Source: Pasteurellaceae bacterium Macca | GTDB lineage: Bacteria; Pseudomonadota; Gammaproteobacteria; Enterobacterales; Pasteurellaceae | Reading direction: 5' to 3' | NCBI GenBank assembly: GCA_023101485.1 | Contig: LVZB01000006.1 | Coordinates: 1 to 36,536 of the forward strand | DNA length: 36,536 nucleotides | In this document: positions 26,016-33,564 of the stretch, piece after piece | Layout: each line of letters begins with the position of its first letter | How positions within the stretch are numbered: the first letter of the stretch is position 1 | The notes under the pieces: generated by a model | Database searches by the model: none | What the model saw: the letters and a program-made list of their open reading frames with translations, nothing else | Told to the model about the DNA's origin: nothing | Translations under genes and position numbers: made by a program

Positions 26016-26075
26016 CTATCGTTCGAACAACCCAACGAAGCACGACAGTGTTTTACATAGTTAAACAAACGATAG
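26016..26075. promoter_or_regulatory. Inverted repeat upstream of the AlpA genes
   Basis: CTATCGTT (26016-26023) and AACGATAG (26068-26075) flank 44 bp that ends 8 bp before alpA 1; the palindrome GTTCGAAC overlaps the left arm. It could be an operator or a long-looped hairpin controlling the regulator/replication operon. Only a poor promoter match (TTGTTA at 25983, TTTAAA at 26007) is seen before it. Confidence 0.4.
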
Positions 26076-26083
26076 GTATTTTT

Positions 26084-26275
26084 ATGAACCAACCTAAAAA
26101 ACTCATTACAGGTAAAGAAGTAACAGCTCTTATTGGCTTTGGTCGTACAAAGCTAAATTTACTCGTTAAAGCTAATCAATTCCCACAGCCGATCCGTTTT
26201 TCACAAAATTTTATCCGATGGGATTTAGAAGAGGTGAATAGCTGGATTGAAGAACAAAAAGCTACACGAGTTTAG
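26084..26275 (+). CDS. AlpA-family transcriptional regulator 1
   Basis: A 63-residue DNA-binding protein. ITGKEVTALIGFGRTKLNLLV forms the helix-turn-helix, FPQPIRFSQNFIRWDLEEVNSW the wing and last helix, the classic AlpA/MerR-like pattern. In Gram-negative PICIs and P4-like islands AlpA activates island genes or excision and acts as the induction switch. ATG 26084 is used (ATAGG 8 bp upstream); the frame opens 12 codons earlier, without a ribosome site. First gene of the operon running to the primase. Confidence 0.85.
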   Translation: MNQPKKLITGKEVTALIGFGRTKLNLLVKANQFPQPIRFSQNFIRWDLEEVNSWIEEQKATRV

Positions 26276-26285
26276 GGAGAGCAAA

Positions 26286-26522
26286 ATGACAGCAATCAAT
26301 AAGCCAAGCGGTGCAGAAGCTGTATGGGGTGCGACCCAAGATGTGATGACGATGATTGGCATTAAACGCACCAAACTTTACACGATGATGCAAGAGGATA
26401 AAACCTTCCCACAGCCGATTCGCCTTTCTCGCAATCATATTCGTTGGAATCTATCTGAAATTCGTCAATGGATGATGGGTAAAGAAGCGGAGCGAAATGG
26501 ATTAGGGGGTAACAATGATTAA
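26286..26522 (+). CDS. AlpA-family transcriptional regulator 2
   Basis: A 78-residue paralogue of the preceding gene. Shared positions include IG-x2-RTKL, FPQPIR and the IRW-L-EI/EV block; it has a longer N-terminus (GAEAVWGATQDVMTMIG). The start is ATG 26286 behind AGGGAGAG. Two adjacent but diverged AlpA proteins could split roles, for example activation of replication genes and excision, or one could antagonise the other. The stop overlaps the Rha start by 8 bp (ATGATTAA), so they are one transcription unit. Confidence 0.85.
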   Translation: MTAINKPSGAEAVWGATQDVMTMIGIKRTKLYTMMQEDKTFPQPIRLSRNHIRWNLSEIRQWMMGKEAERNGLGGNND

Positions 26523-27183
26523 CCCAATGATTGAACACCAAGCCGTAATTGCTCACCTATTCCGCCAAGAATTAACGGCAATGACCGATAGTCGAAAAGT
26601 GGCGGAGGTATTCGGCAAACAGCACGGGCATATTTTAAGAGCGATTGAAAATTTAGATTGTTCAGCCGAATTTAGACGCTCCAATTTTGGATTGTCCTAT
26701 TACCTCAATGAACAGAACAAACGCCAGCCAATGGTCAGAATGACTCAAGACGGCTTTACCTTTCTCGTAATGGGCTTTCGGGGCAAAAAGGCGGCAGAAT
26801 TTAAAGAAGCGTACATTAAACAATTTAACAAAATGAGAGATTGGATTGATGCACGGGAGCAGATTAAACACGACCAACGCCGTTTAAATGATGCGATTAA
26901 ATACCGCCAAGACCAGACGGGCAAACTCAATAAATACGCTTACAGCCAAGAGAACAATTTAATTTATCGAGTAGCACTAGGGCAAACGGGCAAGCAATGG
27001 CTATCAGAAAACGGTTACCCCGATGATGACGATATTCGCCAGCATTTAAGTGAAAACACGTTGAAATTGCTTGATGAATTAACCACAGAAAACGCCGTAA
27101 TGATTAAGCTAGGAATGCCTTACTCCGAACGCAAAATCAAATTAGAGCAATCCGCCCTTTATGTTTTACGCCAACAGGCTTAA
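26515..27183 (+). CDS. Rha-family phage regulatory protein
   Basis: A 222-residue protein. Residues about 20-110 match the Rha domain (PF09669): TDSRKVAEVFGKQHGHILRA, FGLSYYLNEQNKRQPMVRMT, DGFTFLVMGFRGKKAAEFKEAYI with a following FNKMRDW helix. The rest is a helical C-terminal region. Rha proteins are common in lambdoid phages and were linked to interference with growth when host factors are limiting; in satellites they likely act as regulators or antirepressors. GGGGG lies 6 bp before ATG 26515. It follows the AlpA pair and precedes tandem hairpins. Confidence 0.87.
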   Translation: MINPMIEHQAVIAHLFRQELTAMTDSRKVAEVFGKQHGHILRAIENLDCSAEFRRSNFGLSYYLNEQNKRQPMVRMTQDGFTFLVMGFRGKKAAEFKEAYIKQFNKMRDWIDAREQIKHDQRRLNDAIKYRQDQTGKLNKYAYSQENNLIYRVALGQTGKQWLSENGYPDDDDIRQHLSENTLKLLDELTTENAVMIKLGMPYSERKIKLEQSALYVLRQQA

Positions 27184-27194
27184 CCCAGCCAGCT

Positions 27195-27251
27195 CTCCCG
27201 ATTTTTCGGGAGCGTCCCTAACAAAAAGCCCTTTCAACAATACGAAAGGGC
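27195..27251 (+). terminator. Two tandem hairpins between rha and ash genes
   Basis: CTCCCGA/TCGGGAG (27195-27212, loop of four T) and GCCCTTTC/GAAAGGGC (27228-27251, 8-nt loop). The second ends just before the AAGGAA ribosome site of the next gene. In P4 the immunity control works by RNA-driven early termination upstream of such genes; a similar role here is speculation. Confidence 0.5.
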
Positions 27252-27266
27252 GAAGGAATCAAAAAG

Positions 27267-27884
27267 ATGAAAAAAATTTTACCGCACTATTTTACCGAAA
27301 ATAGCCACAACTTACCAACAAATCGCGACATATTGGCGAATATCCTACACATTTCGGCAAACTTGCTGAACATCAACGCCTTGACAAACGGTCGGATTTT
27401 CCCTAAATTTTGCACCGCAGTCGCAAAATCGATTGCCGAGCCTCGAAACTCGAATGATTTATCAACGGCGAATAGCACGCCCAAAGCGTGTTTTTTTATT
27501 CGTAGCACACGCACACCCCAAGAACGCCCCGAGCGTCAATCTATGGTAGCGTGTAGCGGGAAAGGTTTTGCCCTTTGCTGTGTTCCGTTGATCGCAGTTT
27601 TCGAGCCCGTTACACGTTACCGCCAGCAAGCCTCGAAACTTTCAGCGGTAGCTCTTAGAAAATATTCAACGGAGTTACGCAAAATGCTTTACACCTATCT
27701 TACCCGTCAAGGCGAAAAACGCCTCAACATCACCTTTTACGCCCGCAATTTCACCGAAGCCAAAAGCAAATTACAGGCATTCAACCCGAGCCAACCGCCA
27801 TTGCTGATTAAACGCTTGCCGGTAGCAAAATGTTCCCAAAATCAGACCGCTTGTTTAGCGAGCCAAGGGGGGATGTATGCGTAA
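27267..27884 (+). CDS. Ash/Icd-like satellite protein
   Basis: A 205-residue protein that resembles the Ash (P4) and host cell division inhibitor Icd-like family found in P4-like elements of Enterobacteria and Pasteurellaceae. The middle has the family-like run RSTRTPQERPERQSMVAC then GFALCCVPLIAVFEPV, and the end ITFYARNFTEAKSKLQAF plus RLPVAK and the closing GGMYA. An in-frame ATG at 27684 (GGAG 9 bp upstream) would give a separate 66-residue C-terminal product. AAGGAA precedes ATG 27267. Compositionally odd (many S, T, C, R), so parts of it may be an RNA-encoding or dual-use region. The stop overlaps the next start (ATGCGTAA). Confidence 0.62.
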   Translation: MKKILPHYFTENSHNLPTNRDILANILHISANLLNINALTNGRIFPKFCTAVAKSIAEPRNSNDLSTANSTPKACFFIRSTRTPQERPERQSMVACSGKGFALCCVPLIAVFEPVTRYRQQASKLSAVALRKYSTELRKMLYTYLTRQGEKRLNITFYARNFTEAKSKLQAFNPSQPPLLIKRLPVAKCSQNQTACLASQGGMYA

Positions 27885-28269
27885 TTCATTTTCATATACT
27901 GAACAAAATCACAGCTTGCTAAATGCCGTTGCTGGCGGTAGTATTCAAAGTACTACAACCTTCAACGCAGACCGCAAGCGTTATTTAAGCGGTATTTTTT
28001 TATCTCAAATTCCTACCCTTGATCTATTTAATCAAGGCGTATCTCAATTTGCGGTAAGGGCGACACGCAGAAATAAGACGGGCAACCGTACGAATAATGC
28101 GGACTGTTTGAAGGCAGTAGTTGAACCCTTACCGCTCCCTATTGAAGCGGTAAGTTTTAATCACAAACTTACGAGAACCTTCAAAATGAAACACCCTATC
28201 ACCACCGGCTTATGCCTTGCTTACCCTATTGTTTTCAATTCAGCAATGGAGGGCAGAAGTGATGCGTAA
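27877..28269 (+). CDS. Hypothetical ORF overlying a hairpin array
   Basis: A 130-residue frame without recognisable domains. It has a good ribosome site (AAGGGGGG) and overlaps both neighbours by 8 bp, which supports translation. Against this, composition is irregular and the DNA holds a series of hairpins (see 27938-28171). An internal in-frame ATG at about 28186 would give a short hydrophobic peptide. It may be a leader-like gene whose main role is RNA structure. Confidence 0.42.
   Translation: MRNSFSYTEQNHSLLNAVAGGSIQSTTTFNADRKRYLSGIFLSQIPTLDLFNQGVSQFAVRATRRNKTGNRTNNADCLKAVVEPLPLPIEAVSFNHKLTRTFKMKHPITTGLCLAYPIVFNSAMEGRSDA
27938..28171 (+). ncRNA. Candidate structured RNA: five hairpins in 234 bp
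   Basis: Stems: GTAGTA/TACTAC (27938-27956); ACCGC/GCGGT followed by a T run (27971-28001); CCTTGAT/ATCAAGG (28017-28037); CTTACCGCT/AGCGGTAAG, 9 bp (28128-28154); TAAGTTT/AAACTTA (28151-28171). The last two share TAAG and exclude one another, as in attenuators. They sit midway in the regulator-to-primase operon. Structure is seen; function is inferred. Confidence 0.4.
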
Positions 28270-28504
28270 TTCCCACCCAACCCCAAACTTACAAGACAAA
28301 TTAAAACAGGAAATGGACACGCTTTATAGCTTGGGCACAATGATTGAATGCTTGGCGAGTGTTGATCCTGATAATGAATTTGTATCACTCAACCAAGGTT
28401 CGCTCAACCTTGCTCTAAAAAGAATCAGCCTTGATTTATTCAATGGCTTGGAGCGTGTTCAAGACTTAATGGATAGCCTTAGCAAAGGGGGCAAAGATGC
28501 GTAA
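28262..28504 (+). CDS. Small helical hypothetical protein 1
   Basis: An 80-residue protein, no known family. Two helices are likely: NLQDKLKQEMDTLYSLGTMIECL and LNLALKRISLDLFNGLERVQDLMDSL, joined by an acidic turn with DPDNEF. ATG 28262 is chosen: it lies in the ATGCGTAA overlap with the previous stop, with GGAGG about 10 bp upstream; the frame is open 15 codons further but without a site. The helix-turn-helix-like hairpin plan recurs in the next genes. Confidence 0.66.
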   Translation: MRNSHPTPNLQDKLKQEMDTLYSLGTMIECLASVDPDNEFVSLNQGSLNLALKRISLDLFNGLERVQDLMDSLSKGGKDA

Positions 28505-28772
28505 TTTAACAGCTGAACAAGCGCTTTCAAACTACCTTGATGCCAGCGATGAGTTACACGCCAAAATCAGCCAAGCTTCCGCTCTAATTGAATATTTAAG
28601 CGTAGATTTATGCGAAAACAACAGCCAAAACTTTACTCCAAGCATTGAAATTGTTGGCGGTATGCTATGGACGATTAGCGACTTACTGACTAGCAGTAAA
28701 GTCAAATACGAAGAGCTTTCCGAAGCCGTTACACAATATCGTAAAGCGATAAAAGGGGGTGAAAATGTCTAG
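28497..28772 (+). CDS. Small helical hypothetical protein 2
   Basis: A 91-residue acidic helical protein of unknown role. ALSNYLDASDELHAKISQASALIEYL forms helix 1, an N/S-rich linker (ENNSQNFTPS) follows, then GGMLWTISDLLTSSKVKYEELSEAV forms helix 2. The start is in the second ATGCGTAA overlap, behind GGGGG. It could be a diverged duplicate of its neighbours. Confidence 0.66.
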   Translation: MRNLTAEQALSNYLDASDELHAKISQASALIEYLSVDLCENNSQNFTPSIEIVGGMLWTISDLLTSSKVKYEELSEAVTQYRKAIKGGENV

Positions 28773-29037
28773 CCCAATGCACCGGTTAAAAATCAACCCG
28801 ACAATGATTAGCCGATTACTGCACGACCAAGCCCGAATGAAATCCCAGTTGGCGATGATGGCGGATAATCCAACGGCTTACACGGGTGAAGTCTTTAAAT
28901 GCGCAATTAGCGTTTTACAGTGGCATTTAGAGGAGCAAGAGGCCTATTTAGACGTGCTGGCCCATAAAGCCGAGAAGCTCAATTATTTCATCAATCAAGC
29001 CGAGAAGTTATTAGAGGAAGAAAAGCATGGAAAATAA
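28765..29037 (+). CDS. Small helical hypothetical protein 3
   Basis: A 90-residue protein with a long first helix (TMISRLLHDQARMKSQLAMMA), a linker NPTAYTGEVF and a second helical segment (LQWHLEEQEAYLDVLAHKAE) leading into an acidic tail. Start ATG 28765 behind GGGGG; GTG 28759 overlaps that site and is unlikely. It overlaps the previous stop by 8 bp (ATGTCTAG). Function unknown. Confidence 0.66.
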   Translation: MSSPMHRLKINPTMISRLLHDQARMKSQLAMMADNPTAYTGEVFKCAISVLQWHLEEQEAYLDVLAHKAEKLNYFINQAEKLLEEEKHGK

Positions 29038-29455
29038 GAAAATGGATTATTCATTCCTGAATAGTACAGAGATTCAGGCGATTTCGATTAACTGGCAAAA
29101 CTCACAAAATGGCACAAATTTACCGATTTATCCCTATTTCGCAGACACATTTGATCTATTCGGTGAGTTGATTGAATTTGCCCCGGTAGAGTCAAAAAGT
29201 GGCTTGAAATCTCTGCATAATGAATTATCGGTGATTGTAAAGCATTTGATTGAATTATTCCCTAAACCCTTGGCATTGGATTCCGAAGAAGCGGCTAACG
29301 CAATCACAAGTGAAGCAATTTCAGACCAAATACTTAAATCGAGTATGGTGATATTTCTTGCTGGGAAATTGTTGCACTTGGCGAAATTGGCGGATATGCG
29401 GTTCAATGAATTAGAGCATGGTATTGAGGAGGGGCATTATGGCGCAGCGAATTAA
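29027..29455 (+). CDS. Helical hypothetical protein 4
   Basis: A 142-residue protein of unknown family. The C-terminal 70 residues (ITSEAISDQILKSSMVIFLAGKLLHL and ADMRFNELEHGIEE) again show the helix-linker-helix plan of the three smaller proteins upstream; the first 60 are distinct (FADTFDLFGELIEFAPVE). ATG 29027 overlaps the preceding stop by 11 bp and has GAGGAAG in front; the 3' end overlaps the primase start by 17 bp. Position suggests a role linked to replication or its control. Confidence 0.66.
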   Translation: MENKKMDYSFLNSTEIQAISINWQNSQNGTNLPIYPYFADTFDLFGELIEFAPVESKSGLKSLHNELSVIVKHLIELFPKPLALDSEEAANAITSEAISDQILKSSMVIFLAGKLLHLAKLADMRFNELEHGIEEGHYGAAN

Positions 29456-31262
29456 ATCCCCTTATTTTGATAAACAAGCCAGCCACTGTAACGGCTTTAA
29501 TGATTGGGTGATTTTAGTGGGCGATAAAGCCCGCTTTGCCTACTTCAAAAATGGCAAAGAAGAAACCGCAGGGCAAGCCGAGGAATGGCGACTATTTCAG
29601 CTTGCTTACAGAATCCCCAATGAACGATACCCGGTTATTCTTGATAGCAAACAGTTTAATCAAATTGACCGCTTGCACCTTGCACCCGAAGAGCAGACAA
29701 GCATCAAAATCTTTCAAGTGGGGGAAATCCCCACGATGCACAAAGATAAAGATGACTTGCGCACACGCTTGCTGATGAATTTAGCTAAACACAACCCGAA
29801 AATCGTTGCTATTGAATGGGTTGATAATGCAATGCAAGGAAAGAATATCTATCCAGAATTAGTCAGTATTCGCAATAAGCAATTCACGGTTGCGGAAGTT
29901 TTAGAGAAAAAGCCCCAGCCCTTAGACCTCTCTCAAAAAGAGGTCAAACAAAAGGAGATTGCAACTGCTTTTCTGAAATGGAGCAAACGACCTTTACGCC
30001 GAGATGTGAGAGTAGCAAAAACCTATGCTTACAATGGCTTATACTGGGAAGAGATCAACGAAGAAGAAATCTCCCGATTGGTGATGGCTTTCTTTGATGA
30101 GCATAATGGCGACTATTCTATTAGTAAAATTAAGAAAATGGCGGAATTGGCTATGCTGAAAATGCAGCCAATCCCCAGTACCAACGCTGATTATTTAGGG
30201 TTGAGAAATGGCGTAATCAATAAGAAAACGGGGGAGTTTTTGCCCCACCAAGCCGACCATTATTTACGGGGGATTGATGATTTCGAGTGCAAACCCACAG
30301 AATTAGCCACCCCTTATTTTGATGACTGGATAGCATTTATCAGCAATGGTAACGAGGAAAAGCGCCAAGCGATTTTAGCGGGGCTTTATATGGTGCTAAC
30401 AAATCGCCACGAATGGCATTTATTCTTAGAAGCCACCGGCGTAGGCGGTGCAGGTAAATCTGTTTTTGGTGAAGTCGCCACGATTTTAAATGGCAGATCC
30501 AGCACAGCGATTATCAGCCTTAAATCATTTGAGAGTGCCACGTCAAGGAGCGTATTAGTTGGCAAAACCTTAGCATATAGCCCAGATCAAGCGCCTTACA
30601 AGGGGTCAGCAGATGATTTCAAAGCGGTTACTGGGGGAGATCAAACGACTGTCAAATTCCTTTACGTTGATGAGTTTTCAACCGTTGTGCCTTGTGTTTT
30701 TGTGATGAGTACAAACTATCCCATGGTTTTTACAGATCGCAACGGCGGGCTGGCAAGACGACGTGTGATTATCTACTTTGACCGAGCCGTACCCGCAGAG
30801 AAGAAAGATGTGCATTTCATTGATAAAGTGAAGAGCGAAATTTACGGCATAGTCAATAAACTGCTTGCTTGTTTCCCTAATCCTGAAACAGCGCGTCAAA
30901 CCCTTGAAAGCTATCAACAACAAAAAGGCGATGCCATAGAAATCAAACGAGAAGGCAATCATTTAATTGATTTTGCCACCGCCTTTTATGTGGATAATCG
31001 CAAAAAGGCTGAAATGATGTGGGGCAGTAGCCGAACAAAGAAAAACACACGAGAAGCAATTTACAAGGCTTATCTGTTTTATTGTGAGTGTGTGAATCAA
31101 ACCCCATTAAATCTCAACACGTTCAAAACGGCTTTACCTGATGCCCTAAGAGAAACGGGCGAGAAAGAAAAGCTACACGAAAAAGGGATCAGAGATGGTT
31201 ACACGATGTTAAATCTACATTGGAAAGACTATCTTGCCAGTATCAAGCAATGGGAAAGCTAA
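29439..31262 (+). CDS. P4/D5-type primase-helicase (SF3)
   Basis: A 607-residue replication protein. A D5_N-like region lies at about 190-320 (NGLYWEEINEEEISRLV; NADYLGLRNGVINKKTGE; QAILAGLYMVLTN). The SF3 ATPase follows: P-loop GVGGAGKS at 334-341 with K340, the motif around SPDQAPYKGSADDFKAVTGGD (381-401), sensor FVMSTNYP with N426, and the arginine finger LARRRVI (R440-442). A winged-helix-like tail ends the protein. I do not see a clear catalytic primase domain in the first 180 residues, so primase activity is uncertain. ATG 29439 sits 6 bp behind GGAGGGG; a frame opening 7 codons earlier lacks a site. It would unwind the origin of the excised circle, as in P4 and PICIs, and ends the operon at a strong terminator. 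Confidence 0.9.
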   Translation: MAQRIKSPYFDKQASHCNGFNDWVILVGDKARFAYFKNGKEETAGQAEEWRLFQLAYRIPNERYPVILDSKQFNQIDRLHLAPEEQTSIKIFQVGEIPTMHKDKDDLRTRLLMNLAKHNPKIVAIEWVDNAMQGKNIYPELVSIRNKQFTVAEVLEKKPQPLDLSQKEVKQKEIATAFLKWSKRPLRRDVRVAKTYAYNGLYWEEINEEEISRLVMAFFDEHNGDYSISKIKKMAELAMLKMQPIPSTNADYLGLRNGVINKKTGEFLPHQADHYLRGIDDFECKPTELATPYFDDWIAFISNGNEEKRQAILAGLYMVLTNRHEWHLFLEATGVGGAGKSVFGEVATILNGRSSTAIISLKSFESATSRSVLVGKTLAYSPDQAPYKGSADDFKAVTGGDQTTVKFLYVDEFSTVVPCVFVMSTNYPMVFTDRNGGLARRRVIIYFDRAVPAEKKDVHFIDKVKSEIYGIVNKLLACFPNPETARQTLESYQQQKGDAIEIKREGNHLIDFATAFYVDNRKKAEMMWGSSRTKKNTREAIYKAYLFYCECVNQTPLNLNTFKTALPDALRETGEKEKLHEKGIRDGYTMLNLHWKDYLASIKQWES

Positions 31263-31283
31263 TCCCCTCAAATTTGGGAAACC

Positions 31284-31311
31284 AAGGCATTCAGCAATGA
31301 GTGCCTTTTTT
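31284..31311 (+). terminator. Intrinsic terminator after the primase gene (B/C junction)
   Basis: AAGGCATTC/GAGTGCCTT stem, AGCAAT loop, then a T run; identical to 15214-15241. Confidence 0.85.
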
Positions 31312-31339
31312 ATTGCCAAAAATGCGTGAAAAACAAGCA

Positions 31340-31425
31340 AGTGATAAAATCAAATTCACTGAAATTTTTAATCACTCTCTGAAACCCTTGTGCCACAAGG
31401 CTTTCCTGATTCAGTGAAAAAGTGA
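31340..31425. repeat. AGTGA/TCACT cluster A with palindrome (B/C junction)
   Basis: Second full occurrence of the candidate origin, identical to 15270-15355, with the CCTTGTG-C-CACAAGG dyad at 31386-31400. Confidence 0.45.
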
Positions 31426-31552
31426 CTAAAAACGCAAAAAAAGTTTTATTTTTTTTCTACAAATTTTTTATACTGTTTTGCCAACTCAAAATCCCTGATT
31501 TTTCCCCTCATGAATACCCTAACACCTCGTTGCTAATTTGATGACTGATTCT

Positions 31553-31833
31553 AGATTTTAGGAACACAGTTAGGAACACAGAGAAAAAATTAAAATCCAA
31601 AAATCCTTATTTATCAATGCTTTAACATCAAAGATCAGAGCCGGCAGGGGGACCACCCTAGCTTTCATCGCCTTTCGTAATCATTCAAAAAAACCTCTTA
31701 AAGCCTTGTCTAGCAACGATTTTAAGAGTTTTTACTGTTCATAGTTGTTCGCCTTTTTTCGTTTCTAACCGCAGATTTTAGGAACACAGTTAGGAACACA
31801 GGCTATAATGCGCAAAATTCTGTGTTCCTAAAA
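31553..31833. repeat. TTAGGAACACAG repeats and integrase promoter (B/C junction)
   Basis: The 29-bp repeats are at 31553-31581 and 31773-31801, the inverted unit at 31820-31833 and TATAAT at 31804-31809. The stretch between them is the candidate attP; its G tract is five G (31647-31651) against six at the A/B junction, the only difference found in the polished part. Confidence 0.6.
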
Positions 31834-31909
31834 ACTCGGGAAGGGTTGCAAAGCAAGGCTCGTAGCATTTTTATTTTTCTGCACTTTATGTTCCTAAAAG
31901 GATAAATAT

Positions 31910-33159
31910 ATGGCACGTATCACAAAACCGCTGACAAATACTGAAGTTGAGAAAGCAAAACCCAAAGAAAAAGATTACAGCTTAATGGATGGTGGCGGGC
32001 TTTTCTTGCGGGTTAAAGCGAATGGCGTGAAATCGTGGTTGTTTAATTATTATCGACCGCTTACCAATAAGCGAACCAATTTAGGCATAGGGAACTACCC
32101 TGCGATTTCTTTGATGCAAGCACGGAATAAACGGGAGGAATGGCGGGCTTTATTGGCTCAAGATATTGATCCTCAAATTCATTTGGAAGAAATCAAATCT
32201 CAACGACAGAAAGATAACCAAAACACCTTTCAGCATATAGCCTTAGACTGGTATCAATCCAAGTATAAGAAAACAGTAATAGAAACAACGGCTACCAAAA
32301 ATTGGGCAAGGTTAGAAAAGCATTTATTTCCTAAGATAGGCGGGCTTTTTATTGGCAGTATTAAACCTGCTCTGCTCGTAGAAACATTGAGACCGATTGA
32401 TAATGAGGGCAAGAATGATACGGTTTTCCGCTTGATTCGATTGGCCAATAACATTTTAGATCATGCAGTCAATATCGGCGTGATTGAGTTTAATCCGTGT
32501 CATAAAGTCAGCAGTGCATTTACTTTGAAATCGAATAAGCACCAACCTAGCTTACCACCAGAGAAGCTGGGCGAATTTCTTGCAGCACTACACCATTCCA
32601 ATAGGGATTACATCACAAAAATGCTTGTGCAATGGCTGTTATTAACAATGGTAAGAACGGCGGAAGCAGTTAGCGTGGAATGGAGCGAGATTGACTTTGA
32701 GCAAGCTATTTGGCGCATTCCAGCCGAAAAGATGAAAGGTCGGAAAAATGAGAAACGCCAGCATGATGTGCCATTATCTCGCCAGGCTATGGCGATACTG
32801 TTACAAATGAAGGCAATTAACAAGGGGCAGAAATATGTTTTCCCGCATTACAGCAAGCCTAATGAAGCAATGTGCTCACAAACACCGAATAATGCGATTA
32901 AACGGATTGCAAATGGTCGTTATAAGGGGCTATTGACGGCCCATGGCTTACGGAGTATCGCTAGCACTTATCTCAATGATACTTTTACAGAAGAACCCCA
33001 CGTTATAGAGCTTGTTTAGCCCACGTTGGCGGAGATAGTGTTCGCAATGCTTATTTCCGCGGTTCTTATTTAGAGCGAAGAAAAGCCATTATGCAAGCCT
33101 GGGGCGACTATGTTGAACAATGCTCAACCTTTTCTGCATTAACTTACCCAACATCTTAA
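31910..33159 (+). pseudogene. int: Tyrosine integrase, one-base deletion copy
   Basis: Identical to 15841-17091 until a G is lost near 33008 (GAGGCTTG to GAGCTTG). That ends the frame at 33019 after 369 residues, removing H372 and the nucleophile Y382. As copy B is intact and errors rise steadily from here to the window end, a sequencing error is more likely than real loss. Confidence 0.9.
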
Positions 33160-33180
33160 TTCATCCGCTACTGCTCTACT

Positions 33181-33205
33181 GCCTAGCCATTCGCTAGGCT
33201 TTTTT
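33181..33205 (+). terminator. Intrinsic terminator after int (copy C)
   Basis: Same GCCTAGC/GCTAGGC stem and T run as in copies A and B. Confidence 0.85.
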
Positions 33206-33255
33206 ATACTCAACCTCCCACCCCCTTAAAATTTTTCCAACTTTTAGAAATTTAG

Positions 33256-33352
33256 TCACTTATTCACTTATCTACTTTATTTTTATTTAAGTTATTGAAA
33301 AGAAAAAAGAAATATAGAGTGAGTAATAGAGTGAATAGTCAGTGATAAGTGA
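33256..33352. repeat. AGTGA/TCACT repeat cluster B (copy C)
   Basis: Two TCACT and four AGTGA words, with one T fewer between the groups than in copy B. Confidence 0.45.
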
Positions 33353-33501
33353 TTAAAACTAGCCGCTAGTTAAAAAATATGCCAATAGCTACCTCAAAAA
33401 GTAGGGACATTCTGAAATCTAGGGGGATAAGAAAGGCTACTGATCCTCTCTTATGTAAATTTTGCCGTTGTTTTCTTGCGTAGCTTTTCAAGTGAAAGAC
33501 A

Positions 33502-33534
33502 CTGTATTTACAACCAGATAAAAGGCTATATATT
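33502..33534 (+). promoter_or_regulatory. Structural-operon promoter with LexA-like box (copy C)
   Basis: TTTACA 33507-33512, 16-bp spacer, TATATT 33529-33534, with the CTGT-N8-CCAG box at 33502-33517; identical to copy B although the surroundings contain errors. Confidence 0.45.
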
Positions 33535-33564
33535 GTGAAAATATTTGTTTTTTAAGAGGTGCGA

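Larger units (their letters stand above)
15841..31909 (+). mobile_element. Satellite island copy B (complete unit), cf-PICI-like
   Basis: One full period, taken from one integrase start codon to the next. It encodes integrase, HK97-type head genes, head-tail proteins, HNH endonuclease, both terminase subunits, AlpA and Rha regulators, an Ash-like protein and a P4-type primase-helicase, all on the + strand. No tail, lysis or CI-type repressor gene is recognisable. Known capsid-forming phage-inducible chromosomal islands have this gene content and size: they package themselves into their own capsids and use helper-phage tails. A small defective prophage is the main alternative, but the integrase/AlpA/P4-primase set argues for a satellite. 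Confidence 0.8.

Noticed and set aside
30678-30962. 94-codon minus-strand frame within the primase-helicase gene
   Set aside because: It is an antisense shadow of a strongly conserved coding region, with no ribosome site or recognisable protein.
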